Assembly (NCBI GenBank): GCA_021292105.1 | Contig: CM037864.1 | Location: 44,733,816 to 44,797,815 of the forward strand | Origin: Anadara kagoshimensis | Lineage: Eukaryota; Mollusca; Bivalvia; Arcoida; Arcidae | DNA length: 64,000 nucleotides | Reading direction: 5' to 3' | Part shown: positions 26,011-39,180 of the stretch, piece by piece | Position numbering within the stretch: the stretch's first letter is position 1 | How the letters are laid out: each line of letters begins with the position of its first letter | Program-made: the position numbers and the translations under genes | Notes under the pieces: generated by a model | Seen by the model: only the letters and a program-made list of their open reading frames with translations | Database searches by the model: none | What the model was told of the DNA's origin: nothing

Positions 26011-27364
26011 TCGATTTTGTGGGATAGTAGTACTACATACGTCATATAACACATCTATCAGTAACAATACCACTTTAGAAATCGACCTAGTAAATTTTAA
26101 AACATATAATTTGGACTTTCATCAATTTTGGATAAATACTATACAGTTAATAAATACGTAAAAATAATAACCATTGCATGTTCGATATCGCCAAGGCAAA
26201 GTACCAATAAAATTATAATGCTAAAAGTTTCTAAAACATTTTTCATGTACCGTAGCATAGAACCAATTATTACCTTGACGTAAAGAAAGGTAAATTAAAG
26301 TTTTAAGTCCGAAATAATCATTAGCAAGATTTGTTTAATTAAACTCTGTAAGTAAACTTTAGTAAGATAATTGGTAAATTGGATAAATGTAAATAAATAC
26401 AAATACTGTGTGGAAGGTCGCCAGGTTAAATACAGGTGACTACTACCATCCACGAGTTTCTCAACTTTTATAAGCTAGTAATTATCCAATTGATAATTCA
26501 ACAAATTACTAGAGACTATTGGCATTTTCACATGTAGTTTTACAAAACTATATAGTTTCATTTGAAATTTTTTGTTATTTGATAAAATATTGTAATTTTT
26601 ATGCTAATTTGGAACTTTTCCCTTTTTTGTAAAAATGTATAACTTTTTAAAGTAATCCGCAAAATGCGTTTTAAAATGAAGGCAAAACTTAAGTTTTACG
26701 AAATGCTAGTAAATGCTAGTATATGAGCCATCAAAATTATTTTTTTTAAATTAAACCCTTCACTTTTCTTGATACATTGGTTTGCCTTAACCTATTCTAA
26801 AATGATATGAAACTGATATACGTATTGGTATCATTGTATCTTGTATTTTACATGGTTTCATTTTGATCCATATGAACCACAATGGTTGCTAAATTCGAAT
26901 GCTTCTACATGAATATGCTAGGTAAACATTTTTCGAAAAGTAAAACAAATGGATCTGTAGCTTACAATACATCATTTTAAAGGGTTGTTACTGAATGACA
27001 TCATCTATCATGCTTCAAATAGACAATAAAGAATAAAGAAATCAGCTAATACATGTATACATGTTCTAGATAAACATCATACGTCTTCGATGGACGTTAT
27101 TTCATCGGCATGTAAACCTTCAGTATACTTGCCAATACACATGCATTTCACGGTTGGATAAACTAGATTGATGTGAAATTGACGCAGCATGAAATGTGAA
27201 ATTAGAAAACATTTTAAAATTGAAATTTAAAAAACCGCTTAATCCATTAAGGTGTGTTTAGTGAAAATATTTCAGTTATTTATTAATATTGTTATAGTTT
27301 TAATATAATTTACAGCATTACTCTATTTTAAACGCTTGGATATCAGCATGCTTTTAGAAATCAC
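26011..27364. other. Non-coding DNA
   Basis: Nothing recognised beyond short repeats such as AATGCTAGTA at 26702 and 26712. Confidence 0.5.
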
Positions 27365-27520
27365 CTTTAGAAACATGCACAGCATGTGCATTGATAAAGT
27401 ATATGGGACATGAGCCGTGACACCTTCTAATGACTCGATATTGCAGACAGGGAATACAAAACTCTGTAGCTGTGACAAAGCCATATTGTATGCATTACAT
27501 GTATCCAATGGCAGAATCTG
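27365..27520 (-). CDS. Candidate isolated coding exon, unknown family
   Basis: Antisense 52-codon block, phase 0 at both ends, with acceptor ATATCATAG and donor AAG|GTGATT. Composition is less AT-rich than its surroundings. The peptide contains DTCNAYNMALSQLQSF and ESLEGVTAHVP. Phase agrees with the 40012-40279 exon upstream on the same strand, but nothing else links them. Confidence 0.3.
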
Positions 27521-28961
27521 CTATGATATTACAGATTAATAACAAAGATAAGACGTTGATTATTTCTCTAGTATAATATAAAATACGTTGCACTCCCTAT
27601 ACACAGAACTATTGCTTGCATAAACGGCAGGATATCCCCATTACTATAGTAACTATTTCATTGTCTTTTTATCAAACATATCTAATTTATCTACGCCAAG
27701 ATTTTATTCCTGTAATATTAAAACCGACTTCTTGTTACTCAGCAAAATATTTACATAATGTACAGAGTTATTGTATTCTTTTTGATATTGAATCTTCAGA
27801 TGTTGGATAGAACAATTACTGATATGATAATTGGTATAAATATTCATACGCGTTTTCTTATACTTGTGCATATATTATTCTTTGAAACAAGTTTAAGCAC
27901 TATGTATATCAGTTGATTATATATTCATTTCTAGCATGTCATCAAATAAAATATAAAAAGGTTGTAATATAGTATTGTATTCCAGTAGAATATACAATTA
28001 TTCATGCGTTGAAAGGTTTCTGTACACCTCCATAAAATAAAGTGTAGTCAAGACAGACATGTTCTAAGACGAAATATGCTGACAATGGCTGTATGCAAAA
28101 AATGAAGAAAAAAATGATTATCAGACAAAAAGTGAATGGATTTGGATAACGCTTTTCAATTAAATAATTGAATAATTAATCTCTGATAACAGATTTACAA
28201 TATTTATATTCGTAACGACTGTATTATAGAAGAAAAAAACAGACTTTGAACGCTAAAACAACAAAAGATACGCTTTCATCACATCAGGTCTATAATGTTC
28301 TTACTATGCTTAAATATCCTATGTTCAAAATGTCTTTTCATGTTATTTCTTAGACCTTTTATCACTCAGGTACAAATACATTGTAATGATCTTCTCTTCT
28401 TTCACATTTTAATACAAAATGTATAGCAAACTGTTTTCTAGATTAATCACAAAGATAGAGACATTAAAAACTAAACATCTGATAACAAATCGCGTCACAA
28501 ACGAATTGGTTCTTTGGCATATCGAAGGAATTCGTTCTCTGACCTTAAATGCCGGGGAATACTTTCATACTCAAATATAAAACCAAACAAGACTTACGAA
28601 TCTTATTGCGTTTACATTTTTTTCAACAATGATCCATTGTAATGTTGTAGGGGACATCATGACACAAACAACTTATACCACAACCTAAACTAAACTGCTT
28701 TTCATTCTCTGTTCCCTTAGCTAACCATAAAGAATAGAAACATTCGAAGTAAAACGTCATAAGGATTAATTTTAAAATTAAAACATCACAGCTTTATTTG
28801 TGTAATTCTATAATTATGTTAGAATGTTTTCAATTTTCCTCCAGTTGTTCATTGGATAATCATATAGAAGACATTAATGAGGAACCCTTGCGGTTGCAGT
28901 TGGTCACCTGTTACATCTGTCTGACCGGTTACAAACAATAACTAAAACACAATGACAATAA
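27521..28961. other. Non-coding DNA
   Basis: 28835-28885 resembles 30305-30365 (TTATTGGATAATCA and ACATTAATGAGGAAC-type blocks), a small dispersed repeat. No gene. Confidence 0.45.
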
Positions 28962-29230
28962 CTGTATAAAAAGTTTTGTCACCCTTCAAAGACATTTCTC
29001 GCATAGTGATTGGTTAACTTGCCGGGGTACATAGAACTATGTTCGGAAATCTGCCGGGGTACATAAACGCACGCGACGTTTAGTGGTAAAAGGGAAGTAC
29101 ACGTACATTGCGGACGTATAATGACGGTAAACAAACATGGCGACAACATACTTAGCCACCTACAATACCACATCGTTGTTAAACAGACCAAACTATTACT
29201 GCTTTGAAGGGTGACAAAAACGTTATACAG
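28962..29230. mobile_element. MITE-like element with ~29-bp inverted ends
   Basis: Left end CTGTATA...GTTTTGTCACCCTTCAAAG (28962-28991) and right end CTTTGAAGGGTGACAAAAAC...TATACAG (29202-29230). Inside is a direct repeat GCCGGGGTACATA. No protein. It abuts and slightly overlaps the hairpin at 29224. Confidence 0.65.
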
Positions 29231-29333
29231 GGTTTTGGTAGGCTACACAGCCCCATGTATCCTGTCAAAGAACAATGTATCTAGATCTTTGACAGGATAC
29301 ATGGGGCCGTGTAGCCTACCAAAACCCTGTATA
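29224..29333. repeat. Near-perfect hairpin, 48-bp arms, 14-bp loop
   Basis: Arms 29224-29271 and 29286-29333 pair with a single mismatch (ACACAGCC against ACACGGCC). The extreme match implies a recent inverted duplication or a selected stem. It could be a MITE, a cruciform or a small-RNA precursor. Confidence 0.8.
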
Positions 29334-29376
29334 TCTTATAATATACATAAAAGAATCAATTGCAAACCTACTAATC

Positions 29377-29820
29377 AATGTTCCTATTACAATCCTAAAA
29401 CAAAGTAAAAACTTTGATAGCAAAATTGAGCTAAACACATAAATTTTCACAAGGTAATAATACGCATCTCCTGTTTAGCTAGCTACACCGGTCACATGTG
29501 TAATCAAAATTAGAAATAACAAGAAACAAGGAACTACATGTACTGGACGTCAAATATATCCAGGGTAATTTTGGATACTTTGCATGTTCAGGATTTGTAT
29601 CTTGGCTGATCGTTCTTTGTCATAGAATGCCATATGAATAATTTGTTTTAGACGGGTTTTTTAATTAAGTAGAACGTAGAATAGCATTGTAAAATGCAGA
29701 AAAATCAAAAGGTTTTGATATCTTTACACGCGATAAAGTATAAGAAGCAAGATGTTTAAATGATTCTTTAGATTCTATTAGAATACTCATTTGGTTGATG
29801 CCAAATGTGGTATAAACACA
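29377..29820 (-). mobile_element. Penelope-like fragments (UTR and RT upstream piece)
   Basis: 29377-29580 is antisense UTR with the last RT codons. 29735-29815 is antisense sequence matching the FGINQMWILKNSKE block of the main copy. The order is right for one element with a large internal deletion. Confidence 0.6.
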
Positions 29821-31056
29821 AATATACCTATCATATAAAAATATGCTTGTTTAATAAAACATAAATATCACTCAAATAGTTTTATCAAAGCTGTTGATAA
29901 AGCAATCAGGTAACTGTGACATTTTTCGTTAGTTTCAGCGCTGATCTAAAGTATTTAATCCACATATCAATCTTGTGTCTTATGTCTGCTGTCATATGTT
30001 TTTGGTTGATACAGCTATTGTCTAAGACATGTTAGCTAACTACAGCACATGTTTTTATACCAATCTAATTCTAACTCTAATGTATAATATGTTTAACATG
30101 TAGTTTGTTATTCAGTTACCGGTTATATATCATTTATTTTCATGTTAATTGGCATTAATGATTACCACTGAAAACCCGTTTTCCTACATTAATCACCAAT
30201 TCTACAATATTCAAAATTAACAAGCTAATTTTTATCAATTAAAATTAAGACATGTAAAATAAAACTGTGTTTGTGTAATACTGAATGTTTTAATGTTTCC
30301 CCGGTGGTTTATTGGATAATCAATTGGATAATCAATAGCTTATACAAGTCATTAATGAAGAACTCATGGTAGGTAGTCGTCAAGTAGATGTGTTTTATCT
30401 TGCTTACCTGTTTCAAAAAGTATGGAAGCGCTTCTATGCAAATTAAAAAATGATAAAGATCGATATATCGCGTATTACAGCCATACAAGACAGTTAATTT
30501 TAATTTAATGTCTTAGAATGAAAACCTAATGCCCCTGCTCTTCGGATTACTATTTCTGTGGAAGTGAAATATGCTTTATATCTATATAAATTGCAATAAA
30601 CTTCTATAAAGTTTGATATTGTCCACAATCCTAGTAGTGGTAACTTATACTCCGTGCAATAATACTCTAAGCTAATCGTGGATGCGCATGACAATTTCCT
30701 TTTACGAATAGGCCTCAGTACGTGAAAAATATCAATTTTTGTTCGGGCTTGTTGGAATTTACGATGGAAAACTGCATATTCACTGTAACAAAAATAGCTA
30801 TTTGGACAGCAAATGCAGCGAAGTCATTTTAGCTGGCTAGAAAGCTCTTCCGTACAGAATTCATAGTGAAGTACAGATATCCAATTATCATGAATACTTA
30901 TGCTTGCAGAGTTTAATTATACAAATCTGTTAATCGTTAATGCAGACCTAAAACTTTAATTTACTTGTCTCCGTTGACAACATTAGTTCTAGACCATGGT
31001 ACACAAATTAAGCTTAAGTTTTTTTTGATAAAAATCATCAAAAACAAATATACTTA
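29821..31056. other. Non-coding DNA
   Basis: Second copy of the small repeat at 30305-30365. No coding evidence in the 64-codon frame at 30500-30694. Confidence 0.45.
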
Positions 31057-31655
31057 CCCATGTCCGAATCATAATCCAGAAGTAAAGTAAATTCACTTAT
31101 CTGTGTAGATATTAAACGCAATGATAATTCATAGATAACCATTAAAGGCAAAAACTAACACAATTAAAGACACGACTAAATAAAGCCAAGTCAATCAACC
31201 ACAAACAAACAAATCCATGTTTAAATCACAATTCCAAAAGTAACTGACGCTTTAAGTATGCTTCACATAAGGTGATGACATCGGGTTCTCCAAAAGGGTA
31301 AGCGCATCATGTCTAGCTACCTACAACTGGTACGTGTGTAATGAAACGAACATGCGACGTCAAATATATCCAGAATAAAGTTTGATCATGAGAAAATGCA
31401 CTTGTTTTTTCGACGGGCATATTTCTTAGGGATTTAATAATTTCAATATCCCCGAGTCATCAATTTATTTGTAAGAAGCTTGATTCCTCTGATAAAACTG
31501 GATAAGTTTTTGTATTTGAGGACGGGCTCTTCAAATAATATTAACCGCGACACAAATACGCCATGAACAGGAGAAGGTATATTGCTCCGTAAAGTTGACA
31601 ATGAAAAATGGAAGTCATTATGTTTGTCATTAAGCTTCCAATGTTGTATTTGGTA
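31057..31655 (-). mobile_element. Decayed Penelope-like 3' part
   Basis: Antisense. 31213-31380 is UTR plus the last codons, and 31438-31650 is RT C-terminal sequence (CAGGAGAAGGTATATTG and a GTTGACAATG block). 31057-31100 repeats the UTR terminus, so two insertions may overlap. Confidence 0.6.
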
Positions 31656-33964
31656 GGCGTTTAAAATTAAAATATGAAGTAGGAATCTGTAGTATCTTTC
31701 ATTTCAAATTTTCAAGGACGACATTCAAAAAAATCTCCTAATAGGAGCACTAGCACTAGCTTGAACTTAAAAAAATGATGCATTCATTATTTATTATAAT
31801 CATTTTAGAAGGTAAATAGTAAACAAACAAAAATCATAAAAGTAAGAATTTTAATATCAAAGTTAATAGACCTCTAATAGAATTATAATTGAAATTTAAA
31901 TGACGAAGAAAGAAGTTTTTAAATGATACCTTGGCCGTTTTAACTTTACTTTTGAATTGCCAAAACATTCTTAAAAATAAATTCAAATGGCAATCAAGTA
32001 TTTTACAACAAAATTATTGCAAGAAGACAATTAATAAAAAAACTAGTATTGGTATACAATTTTAAAGATAGATAACATGTACTTATAGCCAAAATAGCCA
32101 ACATAAACATCCTTTATGAAACAAGAACAAAACATATACAAAGATTGTGATTACCGAACGCATTGGAAAGGCAAAAGATATTATGAAGAAATTGTATCCA
32201 ACGTTGTTGTTAAACTACATCTATAGGATCTTAACGGTCAATCTTATTTATAAGAAACAGTGATCCTTAGTACAATCACTTTTAGATTTAAAATCGGATA
32301 AATATTACAAATAATGCGTCTAAATATCCTTGATTTATCTCTTTATTGCTAACCATTCCCAGAATATTTGTTAAGTGTTTACAAAACGGAATCCTATTTC
32401 AGATTGTTACGTAGATATAATCTATATTGTTGAGTGTTTTGTGATTATAACTTAAATGTTAATCATCCTTTTATGACATTAAACAACTGATATTGATAAA
32501 TTGAGATAAAACAAAATTTACGACCATGAAAATTGACGTATCATCAATATATAAAGCTAAGCTTAATATTCAATAGAATTGTAAAATGTTAAGAGTGACA
32601 CATGTTTGTTATATATGTTGATATTTCAATCTCTTTTATGTTCTATGAAGTAATTACTTTAATGTATGCCGTTGTTATGTATTTTTGATTTTCTACAAAT
32701 ACCTAAATCGTTGAACATTTAGTGCATTTGACCTCTCTATGAACCCTTTAACCCTTGTTGGAATCAAATGTAACAGTAACGTTGATTGTTTGCTGTACAA
32801 TAATCGCTCATTTCATGGGTACCAAACATAAGACTTTATATGTGTCTTTGACCGTTTTATATTTTTGACAAACCAATATATCAAAGATCAACATCATATT
32901 ACTTAAATATTTTATTCCTTGAGTTTAAGAATATTACACAATCGTCAATTAGTCAAACTGATTTTTTACTTTTTAAATTATGTTAAGAAAGAAAGCGAGC
33001 CATTTACATGTATTTAGGGCCACAAGCTATCTACAGGGACACTGGCCCAGGATATCTATTGTATTTACTAACTGAAGTATAAATTCTTAAGGGTCAAATT
33101 TTCAATTTGGTAGAATTTAAGTCTACTTGTCAGATATATTTATAACAATATATAGAGTTGTTACTGTTTATTTTCAATGACCAGACAGGTTTGGCTCGTT
33201 TGATCTATTACCAACTTTTAAATTTTATCATTAATAATTTGATAAAAATGGCGTTGAATAATCAAAGTAAAATTATATTTGTTTTCAATTTTCAAGATAA
33301 TATGACAAATCCAATGCCTTTTGCACAACTCATACGTACATAAGGAGCAATCAAGTTTTATATTGCATGATCAAAGGCCTTTTAGATTAGAATTAAGCTA
33401 GTTAGTAAGTTGATGTTGAAAGCTATGTCAGTGTTGAAAGCTATGTCAGTATTTTTGCGTATCTTCTATTGAGTTGATTGAATTAATTTAACATCTCTGT
33501 CTGGTACATACCCGACCTAAGTTATTTGTATTAGAATTGTTTATATAGTTTATACATGCAGACTTTGATCAAATAGACAAAATAGGTTTATAATCAAAAG
33601 ATATTCGATAACTCCGATAGTATATTTGTTCTTCAAACATTTGATCGCTTACATTTCCTATAAGAGGTTAACAATGGAGTGAATACATTATTCTTTGTCT
33701 AAAATTTCGAAACTTTTCAATTTTTAATAGAGATGTGTCAGTTCTACATAAACTTGGATGTCAACTGTACAACATAACAAAAATCATTGTATTTAAACTC
33801 TGATTTTATTTCAGTAGATTATAAGAGTAACTTTCTGATGTAAAGTTCACAAACTGCCTAGCCTAACTAAAAAGAAATAATTTCTATTGCTAAAAGAACA
33901 AATTAAAATAGTTTAACATTTGTATCAGACGCCGCAGTCATTTGATGTAAAGTAAGTAAAGTAA
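31656..33964. other. Non-coding DNA
   Basis: A 20-bp tandem pair GTTGAAAGCTATGTCAGT at 33415-33450. Otherwise nothing. Confidence 0.5.
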
Positions 33965-34035
33965 GTGGTCAGTTGATTAAGCATTGGCTTTCAAATCAAA
34001 AGCGTTTGGGCTCAACTTTGGTCTGGACCATTTCA
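33965..34035 (+). repeat. Degenerate tRNA-like SINE head
   Basis: GGTCAGTTGATTAAGCATTGG followed after a tRNA-like interval by TGGGCTCAACTTTGG, a decayed B box. Weak. Confidence 0.35.
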
Positions 34036-34254
34036 GGAATGATAATTTCTATGTAGAAGACTTCGTAGTATCCATATTTCTGTAGTAAGATTAAAAATTA
34101 AAAGTTAATGTTCTGAAAAAGATTAAAAGATTCATGGGCAAAAAAGGTAATAGTGTACACCAATATAATGTTATAATATAATTTTACATGAGTGAACTTT
34201 GCTGTGGTATATAACAACTTAAAATTAAAACTGGTATTAACCCGTTCAATTTTG

Positions 34255-34400
34255 CAGCACTAGGCAACCGTATCGGAATAAAAGTCCTCATCAGTAGTGC
34301 TTGGAACAAATTTGTGGAAATCTAAATATTGATATATGTATAAATTAGAAAAATAGAGGGAACATAATGTATTTTATCAAATCCAAATAAGGCAATAAAA
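34255..34400 (+). repeat. Dispersed repeat 2, partial copy
   Basis: CAGCACTAGGCAACCGTATC and AGTAGTGCTTGGAAC. It resembles the 21869 copy downstream (GGAAATCTAAATATT in both). Confidence 0.6.
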
Positions 34401-35929
34401 AGTAAGAAGCAGATAATTTTGGAGTACAATTTTTTCTGATCTAATTTCTTGCCTCAATATGTACATAAGATGCATGTTATATCAGAAGTCCATACGTACT
34501 CGAACTATGAATTTCTGGTACAGAGATATATATTTACAATGAAATATTAGTGAAATATGTATGTGAAATGGAATGAAAATTTAACTTTCGGTGGAAAACC
34601 AGCAACATACAAACAATCTAAACCTAACAATGTATGTACACCAAATGTTTTCATGGCTGTGCATATTTGCCGAGACATACAAATAATTTAAACCTAAAAA
34701 CACAGCAGACATACCAAATGACTGTTCATATTAGTAGAGACTAAAGTTTGATATATAACACACGCGACAAGCCAATTTTAAACGAATACAAACATACTTA
34801 TTCATTTCAAAATCACAAGAGAAGACATAAAAAATAATTGAAACGCAAATCATACTGTAACGTTTTTAATCTAACACCTTTTTCGTGGAATATTTTGTTA
34901 TGTTTTTCTGTAAAGGTTATTATTATTATTATTATAAACAATATCGCTAAACAACTATCAGTGTTTTATGTTTGATTATCAGTTCGATATATAAATATTT
35001 AAACATGCATTAGGGTATAGATATATCATATTGTAGCCGATACAAGTCTGAAGATATACAAATGCTATCAGTTACCGATGTAGGCGAAACATTAGAAGTT
35101 CCCATTGGTAATTATCAATGTTTGATGATTTAAACAAGGAAATGAATAGAAAAGTGTTTAATAAGCTGTTTTATTTATTGTTATACATATAAAATATGTA
35201 TATTCATTTATGCCCATTTTTGCTTTTTTCCCTGCTTCTTCCCTGATTATACGAAAACATTCAATATTATTTAATGATAATACACTTGGAATCGCATGTA
35301 CAGAGTTAATTCATTGGTATTTTTATTTTTATTGTATTATTTTTCAGAAAAATTGCTATGATAAAATTGACTAGTTTAAAATATTGATAACGTGTAATTA
35401 TGTTTATGTATTATTTAATTCATGTTTTGTTTTAATTTTGCTCTGACAATAAACATTCTATTTCGATCCTTTGAGTGAAATTCTGAATAGATAAAATTGA
35501 ATATAATTTTGTTTTTAACTATCCAAGAATTCTCAAAGGAAATAATGAAATAAAAGTCGACGACTACACTAACACAACCAAAGTGTTACATAATAGAAAA
35601 CGCAAACATTCCCCAAAGAGAGTAGATTTTTTCAACCTCTCCCTACACTAGATCTGACTAACTTTTAACAGACTTGAATTGTTTACATTCTCTTGCAATT
35701 TTAATGCAAAAAGTCATGATGTGAGTTAACATACATTTGTATATATAAATACAAATAAAATTGATTTCGATATCGACATAACAAATATAGTGAAGTCTCT
35801 AGACCATAGTTCTATTTCTCTGTTTCTGTAATTTTACTCATACACAAAATCAACGACATATAAGACAGACATATAGATGCCATAATATTATTAGCTCAGT
35901 TCACTGGTCATTATTTATACTTTTTTCTC
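34401..35929. other. Non-coding DNA
   Basis: Short TTA run at 34918-34935 and AT-rich filler. No gene seen. Confidence 0.5.
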
Positions 35930-36245
35930 GTAGGCCGCGGTGTCCTAATAAATGAGACGTCAGTGTACAAATCCAAGATCACTCAATGCTGTGAGTTCGA
36001 GCCACGCTCAGACTACTTGTGGGAAAGTGAATCTTCCTTGGCATTGGCCTTTACTGGTTCACCTGGTATCAGTATAATGTGACTTGGCCGGAGTGGTATG
36101 CTTGTCTGCGACGTACTGACTGTGTGAGGTAGCACGGTAAAGTCGCTCTGAGTGCGTTAGTACAAGGCAGACCATAAAACACACTCGCACTTCACATGCA
36201 TACACGGACTTGTTCATAGATTAATCCATAGAGATTAAAAAAGTT
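35930..36245 (+). repeat. tRNA-derived SINE
   Basis: GGCCGCGGTGTCCTAATAAA head, B box GTGAGTTCGAGCC at 35991-36003, then a ~230-bp body (TGACTTGGCCGGAGTGGTAT, GGTAGCACGGTAAAGTCG). The overall shape is that of a molluscan tRNA-headed SINE. Family not assigned. Confidence 0.6.
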
Positions 36246-36477
36246 CTCATCGAGAAAAGCTAAAAATTGCTGATGCGATGTTCAGCAATATTCAACCAAC
36301 CAACTATACTTTTACTCAAAACTTAGTTATAATACATTTTTAATATAAATTTATGATATCGTTGTATGGAGGTCCAATCCAAAGCTTTAAGATTTGTCTT
36401 GTGTAGTTACTACTGTAATAATAATGAATAATTCATCTATATAATAAACGTCAATCATTGTAAATATAGTCAACATT

Positions 36478-36865
36478 CTATGCGGCATTATACATGCTTC
36501 TCCTACATATGGCGTATTTGTTTCACACTGTGGTAGAGCTTGTTCCCGGATAATTTATACAACGCAGCATACTTCTAACAAATAAATTGTTGACTCGGGG
36601 ATACTGCAAGCCTAGGATTATAAAAGTCTTTAAATAGTGTTATTGTCGTCATCACAACATTGTTAATAAGCGTGATGTCTTTTGTATCAATAATTTCCTT
36701 GAATATACTTGACTTCTCGAAGTTCCATGTTCCTTTCTCTCTCAATTTGGTTTCACATGTAATGGGTGTAGCTAGCTAGACAGAAGGTGCTTATATTACC
36801 CTTCCAGAGCAACCAATCTCACATTCCGAGCGGAAGTTCGCGTGATTCCTTAATTTTCCAGATTT
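36478..36865 (+). mobile_element. Penelope-like 3' part
   Basis: Starts in the SPAYGVFVS region, runs through the RT C terminus and into the UTR, ending in a fragmentary terminus before a poly-T run at 36888-36914. Confidence 0.7.
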
Positions 36866-36887
36866 TAATTGATTGTTGGTCTTTGTT

Positions 36888-36914
36888 TTTTTTTTTTTTT
36901 TTTTTTTTTTTTTT
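36888..36914. repeat. Poly-T run
   Basis: About 27 T behind the UTR of the 36478-36865 Penelope-like fragment. Confidence 0.9.
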
Positions 36915-37324
36915 GTACTTTGGATATCGACTGGGTTGTTTGTGTTTGATTTAAAATGCGTCTTTCACAACAACTCACATGACACTCCCAGTAGATAGCG
37001 GATGTTCATTGGTATCAAAAGAAAAAGAATTAAACATCACCAAACGCTGTATTCGCTTCATAATGAAATGACAAAACATGTAAATATTTAAACACTCGAT
37101 GACATAAAATGACGTCACAATAAAAATTCAAATGTCAAATAAAGGTATACATCTAATTAGTCAGTTGATTCAGATAGAAAACAATCTAATTTATTGATTC
37201 CAATTTAACAGTGATAGTCAAAGTACATGATGATATATTGTTACAATCTCACATTTAGCAGCAAATATTTATACAGTATGCATAGAAATCAATGATTTTA
37301 ATTTTCATTTTTGAGAACACATTT

Positions 37325-37812
37325 AAAATCTATGACAAACGTGGTGGCTTCAATTTTTCCATTGTCTACTTATACCTGCTTCTCCTACTTAAGGTGTATT
37401 TGTTTCACAATTAATACAATAGAGTCTGTTCCCATTACGGGAACTTTGTACAACGAAGCATGCTGCTTGCAAATAAATTGTTGACTTAGAGACATTGCAA
37501 GCCTAGGCTTATCAAGGCCCTCAAAACATTTTATGGCCGACATCACAGTATTGTTGATAAATTTCATGTCCCTTTGTCCAGGATTGCCCTGGATATATTT
37601 GACCTCCCATAGTTCCATGTTCCTTTCACTCAATTTTGATTACAATCGAGGCGGGTGTAGTTAGCTTAACAGGAAGTACTTACCCTTCTGAAGTACCCGG
37701 CCACACTTCCCTGGTAGAAGTTCACGTGTCTAACCTGACTTGTCAATTCCAAAGTTTTTATTTTGCTTCTGGATTGTGATTCGGACATGGATAAGTATGT
37801 TTGTTTTGATAG
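37325..37812 (+). mobile_element. Penelope-like 3' half-kilobase
   Basis: Begins at YDKRGGFNFS and includes the whole RT C terminus and UTR through GGACATGGATAAGTATGTTT. It is among the best-preserved tails, but frames are broken. Confidence 0.78.
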
Positions 37813-38561
37813 CTTATTGCTGAAAAACAATGTGAACCGCAAATAACGTTTGGCCATCCATACTTTGCCCTTTTATTTTTAATACTTTGGTCAACTATTT
37901 TTCCTTCTCAGCTGGATTTAAGAATGTTTTTATTATGCGTGCAAATATATATAGACCTTAAGGAGAAATTAATAATTATTAACATTATTTGAAAAACAAA
38001 GCAAAAAAGTTTGTTTTTTTTCAATCAAAAACATTCTTCAAACTAATTATGAGAAAATTAACAGCAACTACCAGAGCATGGTGTTCAACACGTCTAATGC
38101 TTTTATTGGGGATTTCTTTAATTTTTGTAAAGTTTTTTTTACTGTTTGGTCCATATTTAATGTTGGCATGTAAAAAGTGTATATTGTATTAGTATAGATT
38201 TGCTATTTGCTTATTTGTTTACATTGAAGTTCTCAATTAACTTCTCTCTCTTTATCAAAACATATGAATATAATTTTTAATAATGACTATTTTAAATAAC
38301 TAAATTGATTACATTTACTTTATTTAAAATAAAAATCAATTTGACAAAATTATTCCATAAATAAGACTACAGAAAAATAAAAATAGTAACGATTGTCTTA
38401 AACACAAACATATATTATTTGCAAGCATGCTGATATATTGTTCTTATTGTTTGTTGACGATCATGGATTTAATAATGTGAGTTTGTCATGATAAATATAC
38501 ATTGAAATTTTTTAACTTTTCAAACTCTCTTTATTGTCTGATATTTATTTTTGATAATTAT
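37813..38561. other. Non-coding DNA
   Basis: Between two Penelope-like fragments. No independent signal. Confidence 0.45.
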
Positions 38562-39180
38562 TTTTCCTCATTCTTAATTGAAAGATTGTCTTAAACAAAC
38601 CATTCGTTTGTCATTCTTTTTCACAAAACGTAAACCACATTATAAATATCTAATACTAAATAGGGATTCTGATTGTTTTATTAAGCATAGCATCATACGG
38701 ACTTCAAACAAATATATGTTGAAGAAACCATCAACAAAATGTTAGCGTTTTTGTTAGAAAACCTATTTGTTTTCGGTTTGTATTGTATTTCCTTACAAAC
38801 AATTGGTATTCCAATGGGTATAAATTTAGCACCATTGTTTGCTGACTTGTTATTTTTATTCGTATGAACCAAAATGTTAGCAGAATTGATTAAATCTGAT
38901 GAAACGACTGTCGCCAAATCATACATCTCCACATACAGATATATAGATGACGTTCTGTCTCTTATGGGCTTGAAATAAAAGATAAACTGATTCTTCCAGA
39001 TATGATTCATATTTGTTGACACAAGAATATTGCAAATCTAGGCCTTTTAAGGTCCTAAAAAGTTTTATGACTGCCATTAAATATTGTTGATAAGTATGCC
39101 TCTGTATTAAAAATTCCCCTCGATGTCTTATGTTCCTTTCATTCTCTTTTGTGTTTATCATGTGGCGGATGCCAGCATTC
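38562..39180 (+). mobile_element. Penelope-like RT fragment with YIDD
   Basis: Covers the region after motif A, motif B (QTIGIPMGINLAPLFADL), the TVAKSY-STYRYIDDVLSL catalytic block near 38930, then an internal deletion to the C terminus. Several stops and shifts. Confidence 0.78.
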
